Shown here piece by piece: positions 56,501 to 64,000 of a stretch of DNA of 64,000 nt. Position 1 is the stretch's first letter. The number at the start of each line of letters is the position of its first letter. The notes below the pieces were generated by a model, which was not told the DNA's origin, did no database searches, and was given only the letters and a program-made list of their open reading frames with translations. The DNA comes from Curvularia sp. ZM96 (lineage: Eukaryota > Ascomycota > Dothideomycetes > Pleosporales > Pleosporaceae): positions 1,488,001-1,552,000 of the forward strand of contig JAJGBQ010000005.1 of the NCBI GenBank assembly GCA_022457065.1, read 5' to 3'. The position numbers and the translations under genes were made by a program.

Positions 56501-56865
56501 AGCTGACCGCTCATCGAGACCCGAAAGATATTAAAAGCATCGCAGTCGGAGTAGATAATAAGGCTCGACTAATGCGAGAATTGTACGAAGAATTAAGCAA
56601 GAACATCGCTTATAGGAACCTTACGATGTCCAAGGCTGCGAATAAGCAAAGGATTAAGGGACCAACCTTTAAGAAGAGGGACAAAGTTTTCTTGTCACGA
56701 CAAAACCTAAAAACTAAGCGACTAAGCAAGAAACTAGATAATCTCCGATTAGGACTATTTGAAATTCTAGAGAAACTAGAACTAGTAAACTACAAACTCC
56801 GGCTACCACCAGGCATGCGCATACATAACGTTTTTCACAAGAAACTATTAGAACTAGCACCCTAA
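53600..56865 (+). pseudogene. decayed pol: protease, reverse transcriptase, RNase H, integrase
   Basis: Protease: IKATIDSGAVRTIISS near 53,665-53,715, with D-S-G in place of D-T-G. Reverse transcriptase: MASPILFVKKPNGKWRLCVD (about 54,390-54,450) and the catalytic YLDDVLVYS at 54742-54768. The connection and RNase H follow, with FQVMLMGLTNAPATF, VKTDALDYALGAVL and VFYYSRKF. Integrase: SVTIDFIVKLPKS at about 56,030, EFITDRDKLFTSKY at about 56,225-56,265, and the late Glu in DRQTERTN. The C-terminal end is PPGMRIHNVFHKKLLELAP with TAA at 56863. There is no chromodomain. Many in-frame TAG codons replace Trp or Gln, the RIP pattern, so no functional enzyme can be made. Confidence 0.9.
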
Positions 56866-57145
56866 AACGCCAAGCTAGTAGAAAATATAGAGCTCGAAGA
56901 CGACGAGTACACGGTCGAAGAAATTAAGGACCTACGGAAAGTTAGTAGTTAGTAGAAGTACTTAGTTAAGTAGGAAGGATGGCCTGAGAGCTATAACACT
57001 TAGGAACCTGAAGGAAATCTGACGAACTGTAAGTCACTAGTACGTGAGTACTATCAGAAGCACCTAGAGAAGCGAGAACCGGATTCTCGTAGGAAAGGAA
57101 GAAATTAAGAGACAAAGGATCGAAAGAAGAAGAATTAGCCTGTAA

Positions 57146-57622
57146 CTAGCCTAGGTCAGTCGAGGGTCTAGATAGCGTTAGTCTAGTTGACAGAAAATTC
57201 GTACTAGGGGCAGAGCTCCCCTCGGCCTTCTCTTTCGCACGATTCTGGAACTTAAGGACGGCGAGATCACGACGAGCGAAGGAACGCTCCCGGGACTTTA
57301 CCTCTAGGAGCTCACGACGAAGACGCGCAGCGGCCTCCTCGGCTCGAGTAACTTTAAGCTCCTTCTCCTCCCGCTCCTGTTAAATCTTCTCCCACTCTTC
57401 CTTAGAAACAAACAAACTGCACTTAGCTTTTATGGAAATACAACCAGCGCAACGGCTAGTTGCAGTGTCCACGAAATAATGAAGGTTCTTCTTCTTATAC
57501 TGAGAGTAACGATAGGAGGTCATCTCGTTCCCTTGCTCTATTACACGATTAGCACGGGAATAACGCTCTTCGTTCAACTTTTGAGCGCGAACACGGGTAC
57601 GGGAAGACGGGACCTTAGGCAT
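57146..57622 (-). pseudogene. antisense reading frame after pol, Cys and coiled-coil protein
   Basis: On the minus strand an ATG at 57622 opens a frame of 158 codons ending TAG at 57146-57148, interrupted by a single TAA at 57380-57382 where a CAA (Gln) would be expected. It reads MPKVPSSRTRVRAQKLNEER, then a small cysteine motif in TSRCAGCISIKAKCSLF, then a charged coiled coil (EREEKELKVTRAEEAAARLR). The segment is GC-richer than the rest of the element and nearly free of stops, unlike pol. It looks like a real extra gene of the retroelement encoded opposite to pol. Its function is unknown. Confidence 0.6.
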
Positions 57623-57746
57623 AGTTAGGAAGGCTAGAGGGAAGGGACGGATACAATGGCCTGGGGCCTACCAACCTTATATACAGCCTACGCCTCACGA
57701 GGCGGTATAGGAAAATAATAGTCTAGAGTATTAGGACGATACGCCT

Positions 57747-57760
57747 AAGAGGGGGGATAA
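57747..57760 (+). other. polypurine tract of the Ty3 element
   Basis: AAGAGGGGGGATAA directly abuts the 3' LTR, the position from which plus-strand DNA synthesis is primed in LTR elements. Confidence 0.8.
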
Positions 57761-58232
57761 TGTTACAAGTAACAGCGAAGGATCTCTTCTTAACGCAGGG
57801 TAACGAGGTTAAGGACCAACCACGTCCACGTTAAAAGGTAATGACTATCGCGGGGCTTAGGAGTCACGTGATGTGCTATCCCGCTAAGACTAACTATCCG
57901 GGATGGCAGTATATGAAGGGATGGCGGCGCCATCCTAAACCTCCCGCTAAGATAGGATAGACGGGATGGCAGGACTAGAGGCAATAGATATAAGAATAGG
58001 TTGAATTTTATTATTACATTTATTGTAGTCAACTCTCATAAGTTCTTCTCTTACATAGATTAATACTTAGTTATTCTATTTTACATAGAATTAATTGTTA
58101 CTTTATTCGGTTAAACTCCTATAACTTCTCTCCACTACGAATCGCCAGAAAACAATCGCACGGAATACTTTATACAAGTCTCGCCCTAACCCGGACCGAG
58201 ACTAGGTGAGTATAGCGAACCCCCGTGTAACA
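57761..58232 (+). repeat. 3' LTR of the Ty3 element
   Basis: 472 bp, the same length and ends as the 5' LTR, followed by the CTATT target duplication at 58233-58237. Confidence 0.94.
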
Positions 58233-58237
58233 CTATT

Positions 58238-58989
58238 ATAGCCCCTTAATATCGCCTACTTCTCGCCATTAAAGCGCAAGTATAGCGACTTAATCTTAGG
58301 CTTAGCACGCAACCGCACTAGCTATATTAGTAAGGAGATCTTCCTATTAGCCTTTAAGGCTACTTTTAAGTAGTCTATTACGAAGGAGAATATCTAAGCT
58401 AGCTTTAGAGGCGCTAGTCTAGTCCTACACAATCTACAGGCTGTGCTATTAAAGCTTAATATAGTAGTATAGACACTACATTAATTACCGCGATAGGTAG
58501 CCGCCTAGAAGGCGTAGATACCACGCAACGCGCGCGAGGTCGAGGCTTAAATTAGTCTTATTTAATAGAGCGTGAGAAAGCGCTATAGGTCTTCTACTAA
58601 TTTACTTACTAAGTAGATTACGTAGTTAAGTAAGGGGGCTTAGTAAATAGTATATAAAATAACGCTTATAATAGAAGAAATAAGTATACTTTAAGTAGCT
58701 CTAGACGAATTAAATAAGCGTAAGAGCCGCAAGCGGCGATACGTATAGATAGAAGAGACTCTTACTATAGACGAGATATAAGAAGTATTAGCTAAACAGG
58801 CGGGTAGTAGTTATAGCAATAGTAAGAGCGCGACGAAGAGGGTGCGAGAAGAGAGGCGGTGCGGACGTTATAAGCAGACTAGACATAACGCTCGTACCTG
58901 CGTAGTTAAAATAGATAGTGTAAGTGATAGTGGTGATTCTAATAATTAATTTAGTATACTACGATAGTTTATTAACTATAATAAGAATG
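58238..58989 (+). pseudogene. second half of decayed pogo-type transposase
   Basis: It resumes the transposase where the first half stopped: PLNIAYFSPLKRKYSDLILG, then TSYISKEIFLLAFKATFK and SFRGASLVLHNLQAVLLKLN. These are the conserved end of pogo/Fot1 DDE domains (PLDVxxFxPLK and FxxxG blocks). Stops and TA-rich changes follow up to the right TIR. Confidence 0.75.
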
Positions 58990-59068
58990 CGTGATAACGC
59001 CTCGAAGTCGACGCGCTGGTGTAAAGCGGCGCGCTCGCTTGGGTGGCGCGCTCGCTTGTGAACCACGT
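58990..59068 (-). repeat. right terminal inverted repeat of the DNA transposon
   Basis: This is the reverse complement of 49847-49925 with no mismatch seen. It is followed by TA at 59069-59070, matching the left target duplication. Confidence 0.93.
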
Positions 59069-59070
59069 TA

Positions 59071-59532
59071 CTTACTTACTTAATCAATTAATTAAATAAT
59101 TAATCAAGTGAATAGAGAACGAAAGACCGTATTAACAAGAGAAGAAAAAAAATGGGAAATTTCAACACCTGCTGCTAGGCTTTTAAATTCGCTCTGTCTG
59201 TCTGTCTCTCTCTGTGAGTAGGTGGTTTGGAAAAAACTTTGGCCTCCCAACATGCTAATGTATCTTGCCCTTGCCCTTTGCTGAACTCGCTTCGCAAGTT
59301 ATTATAAAAAAAAAAGAAGAACAAGCAAAAGTTAAAGTAAAAGGTTTTTCCCCTAGCAGCCGTGCATTGCCCCATTTCCCGTTCTCTCTACAAACACAGA
59401 TACAGACACATACATATGTGTGTGTGTACTACTACAGCACCTCATCTCTTTACTTTAGCTGCACACACACACTTGTTGCTTTATAGCCCTTCTGCTCTTT
59501 CCGCTGTTGAATGATTTCATTTCTCATTCTCC
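59071..59532. other. 3' flank of the 4E-T-like gene
   Basis: It begins with a CTTA tandem run (59,071-59,082) and TTAAT repeats, then has short CT and CA/TG microsatellites (TCTGTCTGTCTC near 59,195; TGTGTGTGTGTA near 59,416; CACACACACAC near 59,462). No gene is seen. Confidence 0.5.
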
Positions 59533-62151
59533 TTAATACATGTTGGGTGGTCCAGGACGGCCAGGCTGTTGTCGCGGGTCAAACATCAGTCTCGGGTCGT
59601 CACCGCGCGGCATGCCGGGCATCGGCGGTCCGCCGTATCCTGGTGGGGGGAAGTAACCCGGGGGACCTTGCATGCCGTTGCTACCGGGTCCGCCTGGAAA
59701 GCCTAGGCCACGAATGTTGCCGCCGGGAGGGAATCCAGGTGGGTGTCCAAGTGGTGTGTTGCCTGCTGAGAAGCTTGGTCCGCCAGGGCCCATTTGAGGA
59801 GGGGCAGGGCCACCCAGACCAGGAGGCTGACGCATCGGTCCTCCGAAACCTGGGGGTGGAGCAATGTTTGGTCGCTCTTGGGGAGTTGGTGGCATGCCGG
59901 GCTGGCCTCGGCCGCCCATGTACTGCATATCGGGTGTGGGTTGCGAGGGAATGCCCATGTTGGTGGGCATGCGAGGATCGCCACCTGTATTACGGCGTTG
60001 AAGACCCATGAGGGCATCTTCGGGTCCGGGAAATCCCATGGGCATGCGAGGGTTCTTCGCACGCATGGCCTCTTGTTGTTGCTGGATCTGCTGCAACTGT
60101 CGCAGCTCCATTTGCTCGCGGCGATCAGCAGCTTCTCGTCGCAGCATTTCACTTTCGTTAAACATGCGGGGGTCTTCCATGAATCCTGGAGGAAGGCCGC
60201 CACGACCCTTGGGGGGTTGAGCTTGTGGTTGAGGTTGGGTTTGTTGTCTTTGTTGGTCAAAGAAAGGCATATTCGGGTTTTCTTGAGTTGGACGTGGAAG
60301 GTTGTGACCTTGTGCTTGTGGTGGTGTGCTGCGAGATGGTTGCTGCATGAGATTCAGTAAGAAGTCACGCTCGCGTTGCTTTGTGGCTTGGTCGCGCTGT
60401 GATTCCTCCCTAGCTCGACTGTTCAAGAGAGCAGTGAGGTTGGCATCTTGAGCAATGGTTCGTGGTGGTGGTGGCGGCTGGTGAGGGAAATGGTCTTCAG
60501 GATGACCAGAACCGGGGCGGACAAGTCTGAACTGTTCAGCATGAGTGTTTTCTGACGACATGCTATTGAAGCGCGATTGCTGCGAAGCACGAGATTCCGG
60601 CAGAGCAGGACGAGGGGCCAAGATATTCTCTAGAATACTCTGCTGTTCAAGGCTTCGTGGTGGCGGTGGCCTGCCATGTTGCGGGTCGGGTGGAGGAGAT
60701 TGTTGATGAAAGTCTAGCGAAATACCACCACCATGCCTCATGCCATTGGGTGGGGTAGGCATGTTGGCTGGTGGTTGAGGAGCTGGCGATGGACCTGTGC
60801 TGACCTGGCCGAGCATCTGAAGAATACGCTGAAAGCCTTCCTTGTCAGCATTTGCTTCTACAGGAGGTGCAGGGGATCCAGAGTGCGGTCCTGGCGATTG
60901 GCTCGGGCCTGCTTGCTGATCCTCAGGTTTGGCGAACATGGTCATAAACCTCGACTTCTTGTCTGGCCTTGGTTTTGCGGAAATAGTCTCTGTAGGCGGC
61001 ATCTCTGCAGACTTGTCTCTGCCCCAGTTGCCGAAAAGAATGCCTTGGGTAGGTTCGCCAGTAGAAGGTGGGTGCAAAGGCGCAGTCAACATGGGAGCGG
61101 CAGTGATAGCGTTGGCAGTAGGAGCCTCCGTGGGCGTCTCTCTCGACTCTTCCTTGTCGCCGCCCGGCGTGTCCTTGGCCCGCATCTGCTCTTTCCAGCG
61201 CTGAAAGTCTTCTTGTGTACGAGGCTTGAACTCCTTCTTCTCCACCTTGGTATCCATCCACTCAGGGTCATCCTCGCCACGGTTGTTCGCACCACCCCGT
61301 GTCCACTCACGGCCACTATCACGTTCCCGGTCTCGCTCACGCTCACGCCAACCACCCTGAACACCAGTCTTTGCACCGCCTTCGTCTCTGCCTTCGTCAC
61401 GGCGACCCCATCGTGGCTCGTTTCGGTCACGGTTGTTCCGGCGCGGGCCCATTTCAGCCTCTGGATCGCCCTCATGCTTGTCGCGGTTGCGGTCACCACC
61501 GTTGCGGCCAAAGCGCTCAAAGTCTTCCTGACCAAGGCTCTTGCGTCCCTTTACGTTAGTCCAGCCTTCGCCGTCATCGCGCTGGCCGCGGCGTCCATTG
61601 GTATAGCCCTTGTCTCGGGTCCGATCAGTCTCACGGTCCCGTGTCCATCGGTCGTTCTTTGGGAAGCGATCTCCGACGTTGTCTCCGTCTGTAGAAGTGA
61701 AGCCTGTACGCTCCTTTGCGTCGCCCGCTGCTTTGGCTGGGGTACGGGCCGAGAGGAAGGCTAGCTTTGGCGGACCGAGCACAGTCTCTTCGCCGGGTTC
61801 TACAAAAAGCGCGTTAATAGCGGCCTTGATGCCCTGGGCATCAGAAGACTTACGCATGCTCTGGCGCCGACCAAACTGGCCCATGGGGTTGTGCAGTGGC
61901 CGCTGCTCGCTTGTCGCAGCGCCTTCTCCCTCCCGTGCACCTCGAGTGCGACGCATGGTGCCATTGTTGTTATTGTTGTTGTTTGTGTGCCCGCCGTTGT
62001 TGGCATTTTGATCGGCAGGCACGTCCATCCATTGCGAGATTGACGGCAGGCCATCGGGCTTCTTGACGAGTGGTGATTCCTTCAGAGCCAGCAATTGAGC
62101 CTCCGTATAGGTTGGCCCCCGCATTCTCGCGTCCGACGGCAGCGCAGACAT
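59533..62151 (-). CDS. large low-complexity protein with eIF4E-binding motif (4E-T-like)
   Basis: An intronless frame of 872 residues. Near the N-terminus, YTEAQLLALKESPLVKKP contains a canonical eIF4E-binding motif Y-x4-L-hydrophobic (Tyr15, Leu20, Leu21), in the arrangement seen in metazoan eIF4E transporter. An Asn run (THTNNNNNNNG reads as HTNNNNNNN) and an Arg/Asp/Glu-rich region (WRERERDRERDSGREW) follow. Short conserved-looking helices include FQRWKEQMRAKDTP, KKSRFMTMFAKPEDQQAG and KEGFQRILQMLGQV. The C-terminal 350 residues are Pro/Gly/Gln/Met-rich (GGPPMPGMPRGDDPRLMF). Such proteins typically sit in cytoplasmic P-bodies and repress translation or tie it to decapping. The eIF4E link is inferred from the motif, and overall homology to 4E-T is only by layout. 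No damage is seen. Confidence 0.8.
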   Translation of the reverse strand: MSALPSDARMRGPTYTEAQLLALKESPLVKKPDGLPSISQWMDVPADQNANNGGHTNNNNNNNGTMRRTRGAREGEGAATSEQRPLHNPMGQFGRRQSMRKSSDAQGIKAAINALFVEPGEETVLGPPKLAFLSARTPAKAAGDAKERTGFTSTDGDNVGDRFPKNDRWTRDRETDRTRDKGYTNGRRGQRDDGEGWTNVKGRKSLGQEDFERFGRNGGDRNRDKHEGDPEAEMGPRRNNRDRNEPRWGRRDEGRDEGGAKTGVQGGWRERERDRERDSGREWTRGGANNRGEDDPEWMDTKVEKKEFKPRTQEDFQRWKEQMRAKDTPGGDKEESRETPTEAPTANAITAAPMLTAPLHPPSTGEPTQGILFGNWGRDKSAEMPPTETISAKPRPDKKSRFMTMFAKPEDQQAGPSQSPGPHSGSPAPPVEANADKEGFQRILQMLGQVSTGPSPAPQPPANMPTPPNGMRHGGGISLDFHQQSPPPDPQHGRPPPPRSLEQQSILENILAPRPALPESRASQQSRFNSMSSENTHAEQFRLVRPGSGHPEDHFPHQPPPPPRTIAQDANLTALLNSRAREESQRDQATKQRERDFLLNLMQQPSRSTPPQAQGHNLPRPTQENPNMPFFDQQRQQTQPQPQAQPPKGRGGLPPGFMEDPRMFNESEMLRREAADRREQMELRQLQQIQQQQEAMRAKNPRMPMGFPGPEDALMGLQRRNTGGDPRMPTNMGIPSQPTPDMQYMGGRGQPGMPPTPQERPNIAPPPGFGGPMRQPPGLGGPAPPQMGPGGPSFSAGNTPLGHPPGFPPGGNIRGLGFPGGPGSNGMQGPPGYFPPPGYGGPPMPGMPRGDDPRLMFDPRQQPGRPGPPNMY

Positions 62152-62855
62152 GCAGAAGGAAGTGGGGTAGGCCAGATGCGACCTACGGGGAGCTCGATAT
62201 TGGAATCCGAGTTTTGCAATTCGGAAGTTCTGGAGTGTCGGACGATGGGCGGCAAGGGTAGCTTCAGGGCGGGTTGGGTCGTCGTCGTTTGCAGTGGACT
62301 CGTTTGCAATTGAACGTAACGAGCTGTGTGTGCAGGCGTGGGCGGTGGGTGGTGATCAAACGGAGGAGCTGAGAGACGTGATGGTGACAAGCCAGGGTTT
62401 GTGGCGTCCGGTCAAAGCGCGCGTGCGTGTCGCAAGGCTGGAGGGTGAGGTGAACGAGCTCTTGGTGGGATGCAACGTGGTAGGGGAGAAGCGCACACCC
62501 TGTGCTGCAGTAGCGGCGACGGAAGCGGAGTAGGATCAGCTATGGAGTTCTCACTGGATATTACGAGCGGAGGTGGCTGTGGCAGAAAAACGCCCCTGGT
62601 GGCTTTGAAGCTACTTTGGGACAAACCGGAAGCGTGGGTATGCGAATAATAGCGTGTGTTTGTTATGGGAGTGTGTCCTAGGTCGCCAGTGGTGCGGGTC
62701 TCCATGAGAGAGAAGAGCCCTGCCAAGCACAGCTGCGGAACACGGAAGGTGCGTCATTTCGAGGGTCACCGCATGTGACCGGCATGGTATAGAAAACATC
62801 AAGCAGCCGTGGGCCTGCATACGCCCAAATCAATTATATATAATTATCATGCATG
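62152..62855. other. promoter and leader of the 4E-T-like gene
   Basis: 700 bases between the start of the 4E-T-like gene and the 3' end of URB1. Overlapping frames on both strands (62,082-62,820) lack recognisable features. Confidence 0.5.
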
Positions 62856-64000
62856 TCAGACTTTGGCAAGCCCAGCAATCGTCTGCCCCAGACTGTCACT
62901 ACTCCAAGCTGCGACCTTCTCCTGGTCGCATGTCTCATAGACACGTGCAGCCAATACCCTCAGTGAACTCTGTCGCGCATCGTGGCCGTCGAGCATCATC
63001 TGAATCCAGGCAACCAGACCGCATCGCGTGATGAGCGTTGTGCTTCCCCCTACGTGTGTCGCTCGCAACAGGATCTTAACAATTTTGTCCTTGGCTGACG
63101 CCGAACATGACCGAGACCCATAATGGCTCAGCAGTTGTTCGAATATGTTGCTCCTCCTGAATAGCTCCATGTCCGCTGGCGTTCGCAGACTATCCATCAG
63201 GTAATCCAGGTACCAATCCACTTCCTTGTGATAGGTTGTGTCGTCATCTGGCTGGCTGGCTACGATGCGGTGCCAGAAGAACCGCAGAAGAGAGCTGACA
63301 TCCCACACTGGCGAGGCAGTCAAGAATTTGTTGACTGTGCTGAACAGTGAGTGAGTCGGATCGGCCAGGATTACTGTGCAACGCGCAGCCAGCACGCCAC
63401 CAACATAAGGGAAGGCCTCTGTGCCAGAGGCATCGATAGACTCCAAGAGCTCACCGAGGAGGAGATAGAGTTGCTGAAGGTCAAAGTCTATGCTGCTTCC
63501 AGCATCTCCTCCAGACCTCTCCCCTTGGCTGCTGAACTTGATCGTTGCTGTAAGTTGTCGGATGCTGTTAATGGCCTGCTTGCGGATTTCACCGTGTTCG
63601 GAGCAGAGACACAGTATTAGCTCTCCAATGTCACCATCTTCAACCGCTTCTCCTAGCTCCTTCTTCCTCCAACGCGTCAGACCTGTGTGCTTTTCGTCTT
63701 CAGCGGGCGGTGCCTCCAGGTCGACCGCGAACCTTGTCCTACTTTGCTGTTCAGCTTCTTGCGCCCGTGCTGACACTGGCACAGGTGATGTCGACGATCG
63801 TTCTGATCCACTGAAGTCTGCTCCAGTTGCCAGCTTCAACGACTCTTTAGCTTTTTCCTTGCCCATCTTCCACAGGAAAGCGTCTTTGAGCACTTCCTTG
63901 TATGCTGCACTGGCAGAGTCGACTAGTGCGTCGCGTACATAGCCCAGCGTCTTCTCATCTTCGCCGATGAGTTTGAGAAGATAAAGTAGTCGCGATAACC
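62856..64000 (-). CDS. URB1: nucleolar pre-ribosomal protein Urb1, C-terminal part (5' end outside window)
   Basis: The frame is open from the right edge (63998 inward) to its stop at 62856, so at least 381 residues are present and the gene continues beyond 64000. Coding begins in view with LSRLLYLLKLIGEDEKTLG, then YVRDALVDSASAAYKEVLKD and AFLWKMGKEKAKESL. The rest is helical, HEAT-like repeat content: ILCLCSEHGEIRKQAINSIR, FDLQQLYLLLGELLES, FPYVGGVLAARCTVILADP and RFFWHRIVASQPDD, ending LGQTIAGLAKV. This fits the conserved C-terminal domain of Urb1 (Npa1), a very large nucleolar protein of early 60S pre-ribosomes that helps box C/D snoRNP action on the 27S precursor. An internal Met at 63893 is not the start. 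The family call is from layout and motifs. Confidence 0.8.
   Translation of the reverse strand, partial: LSRLLYLLKLIGEDEKTLGYVRDALVDSASAAYKEVLKDAFLWKMGKEKAKESLKLATGADFSGSERSSTSPVPVSARAQEAEQQSRTRFAVDLEAPPAEDEKHTGLTRWRKKELGEAVEDGDIGELILCLCSEHGEIRKQAINSIRQLTATIKFSSQGERSGGDAGSSIDFDLQQLYLLLGELLESIDASGTEAFPYVGGVLAARCTVILADPTHSLFSTVNKFLTASPVWDVSSLLRFFWHRIVASQPDDDTTYHKEVDWYLDYLMDSLRTPADMELFRRSNIFEQLLSHYGSRSCSASAKDKIVKILLRATHVGGSTTLITRCGLVAWIQMMLDGHDARQSSLRVLAARVYETCDQEKVAAWSSDSLGQTIAGLAKV

Larger units (their letters stand above)
50863..58232 (+). mobile_element. full-length but decayed Ty3/gypsy LTR retrotransposon
   Basis: 5' LTR 50863-51334 and 3' LTR 57761-58232, both 472 bp, begin TGTTACAAG and end CGTGTAACA. 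The five bases before (CTATT, 50858-50862) and after (CTATT, 58233-58237) are the target duplication. The internal order is Gag with a CCHC knuckle, protease, reverse transcriptase, RNase H and integrase, which defines the Ty3/gypsy group. A polypurine tract (AAGAGGGGGGATAA) sits just before the 3' LTR. All frames are broken by stops, mostly TAG where Trp or Gln codons are expected. It is inserted in the transposase gene of the surrounding DNA transposon. Confidence 0.94.
49847..59068 (+). mobile_element. Fot1/pogo-type Tc1-mariner DNA transposon, split by a Ty3 insertion
   Basis: The ends are 79-bp inverted repeats (49847-49925 and 58990-59068) that look identical by eye and are flanked by TA (49845-49846 and 59069-59070), the target duplication of the Tc1/mariner superfamily. 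The span is 9,222 bp. Removing the 7,370-bp retroelement and one 5-bp duplication leaves about 1,847 bp, a normal Fot1/pogo size. The interior reads as a RIP-decayed pogo-type DDE transposase in two halves. It was inserted between the 3' ends of the GH72 gene and the convergent gene at 59533, so it disrupts neither coding region. Confidence 0.88.

Noticed and set aside
61086..61764. Long plus-strand frame (343 codons from 60733) and others opposite the 4E-T-like gene
   Set aside because: They are shadows of the repetitive, Arg/Pro-biased coding strand. Codon bias of the minus strand keeps them open.
1..64000. tRNA, rRNA or CRISPR arrays
   Set aside because: I looked for T-loop and anticodon patterns and for regularly spaced repeats and found none. 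CRISPR is not expected in a fungal nuclear genome.

Overview
The window looks like nuclear DNA of a filamentous ascomycete, most likely a Dothideomycete of the Pleosporales type. Genes carry short introns (about 50 to 120 nt) with GTAAGT or GTATGT donors and CTAAC-like branch points. Housekeeping proteins read as fungal, secreted plant-wall-active enzymes are present, and the transposons are full of TAG/TAA stops and C-to-T/G-to-A changes of the kind left by repeat-induced point mutation (RIP). Genus cannot be settled from sequence alone. Exon coordinates below are my own splice reconstructions and are phase-checked.

Layout. 0-18 kb is a conserved core: a PhiA-like cell-wall protein (cut by the left edge), an unrecognised four-helix membrane protein, an Flc/TRP-like membrane protein, a divergent protein kinase, a histidine-phosphatase protein, MBF1 and the eIF3i WD40 subunit. 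18-29.7 kb is a gene-poor, partly AT-rich island. It holds a solo LTR, repeat relics, a small secreted four-cysteine protein with a Kex2-type site, a CAP10/GT90 glycosyltransferase gene carrying an apparent frameshift, a broken alpha/beta-hydrolase fragment and a HET-protein fragment lacking its HET domain. 29.7-37.3 kb carries a secreted GH30 enzyme, a coiled-coil protein, a secreted GMC oxidoreductase and a seven-helix rhodopsin-like (PTH11-type) membrane protein. 38.5-49.2 kb returns to core genes: NMD3 and an ATP25/RsfS-like mitochondrial protein sharing a 549-bp divergent promoter, a bZIP factor, a secreted beta-propeller protein and a GH72 glucanosyltransferase.

49.8-59.1 kb is a nested transposon. 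A 7,370-bp Ty3/gypsy element with 472-bp LTRs and a CTATT target duplication sits inside the transposase gene of a Fot1/pogo-type DNA transposon with identical 79-bp inverted repeats and a TA duplication. Both coding interiors are decayed, while the TIRs are intact. The Ty3 element also has a Cys/His-rich segment between Gag and protease and a GC-rich antisense reading frame after pol.

59.5-64 kb holds a large low-complexity protein with an N-terminal eIF4E-binding motif (4E-T-like) and the C-terminal part of URB1, cut by the right edge.

Functional themes are translation and ribosome biogenesis (MBF1, eIF3i, NMD3, RsfS-like, 4E-T-like, URB1), cell wall or extracellular enzymes (PhiA-like, GH72, GH30, GMC, beta-propeller), and an accessory compartment with pseudogenes and repeats.
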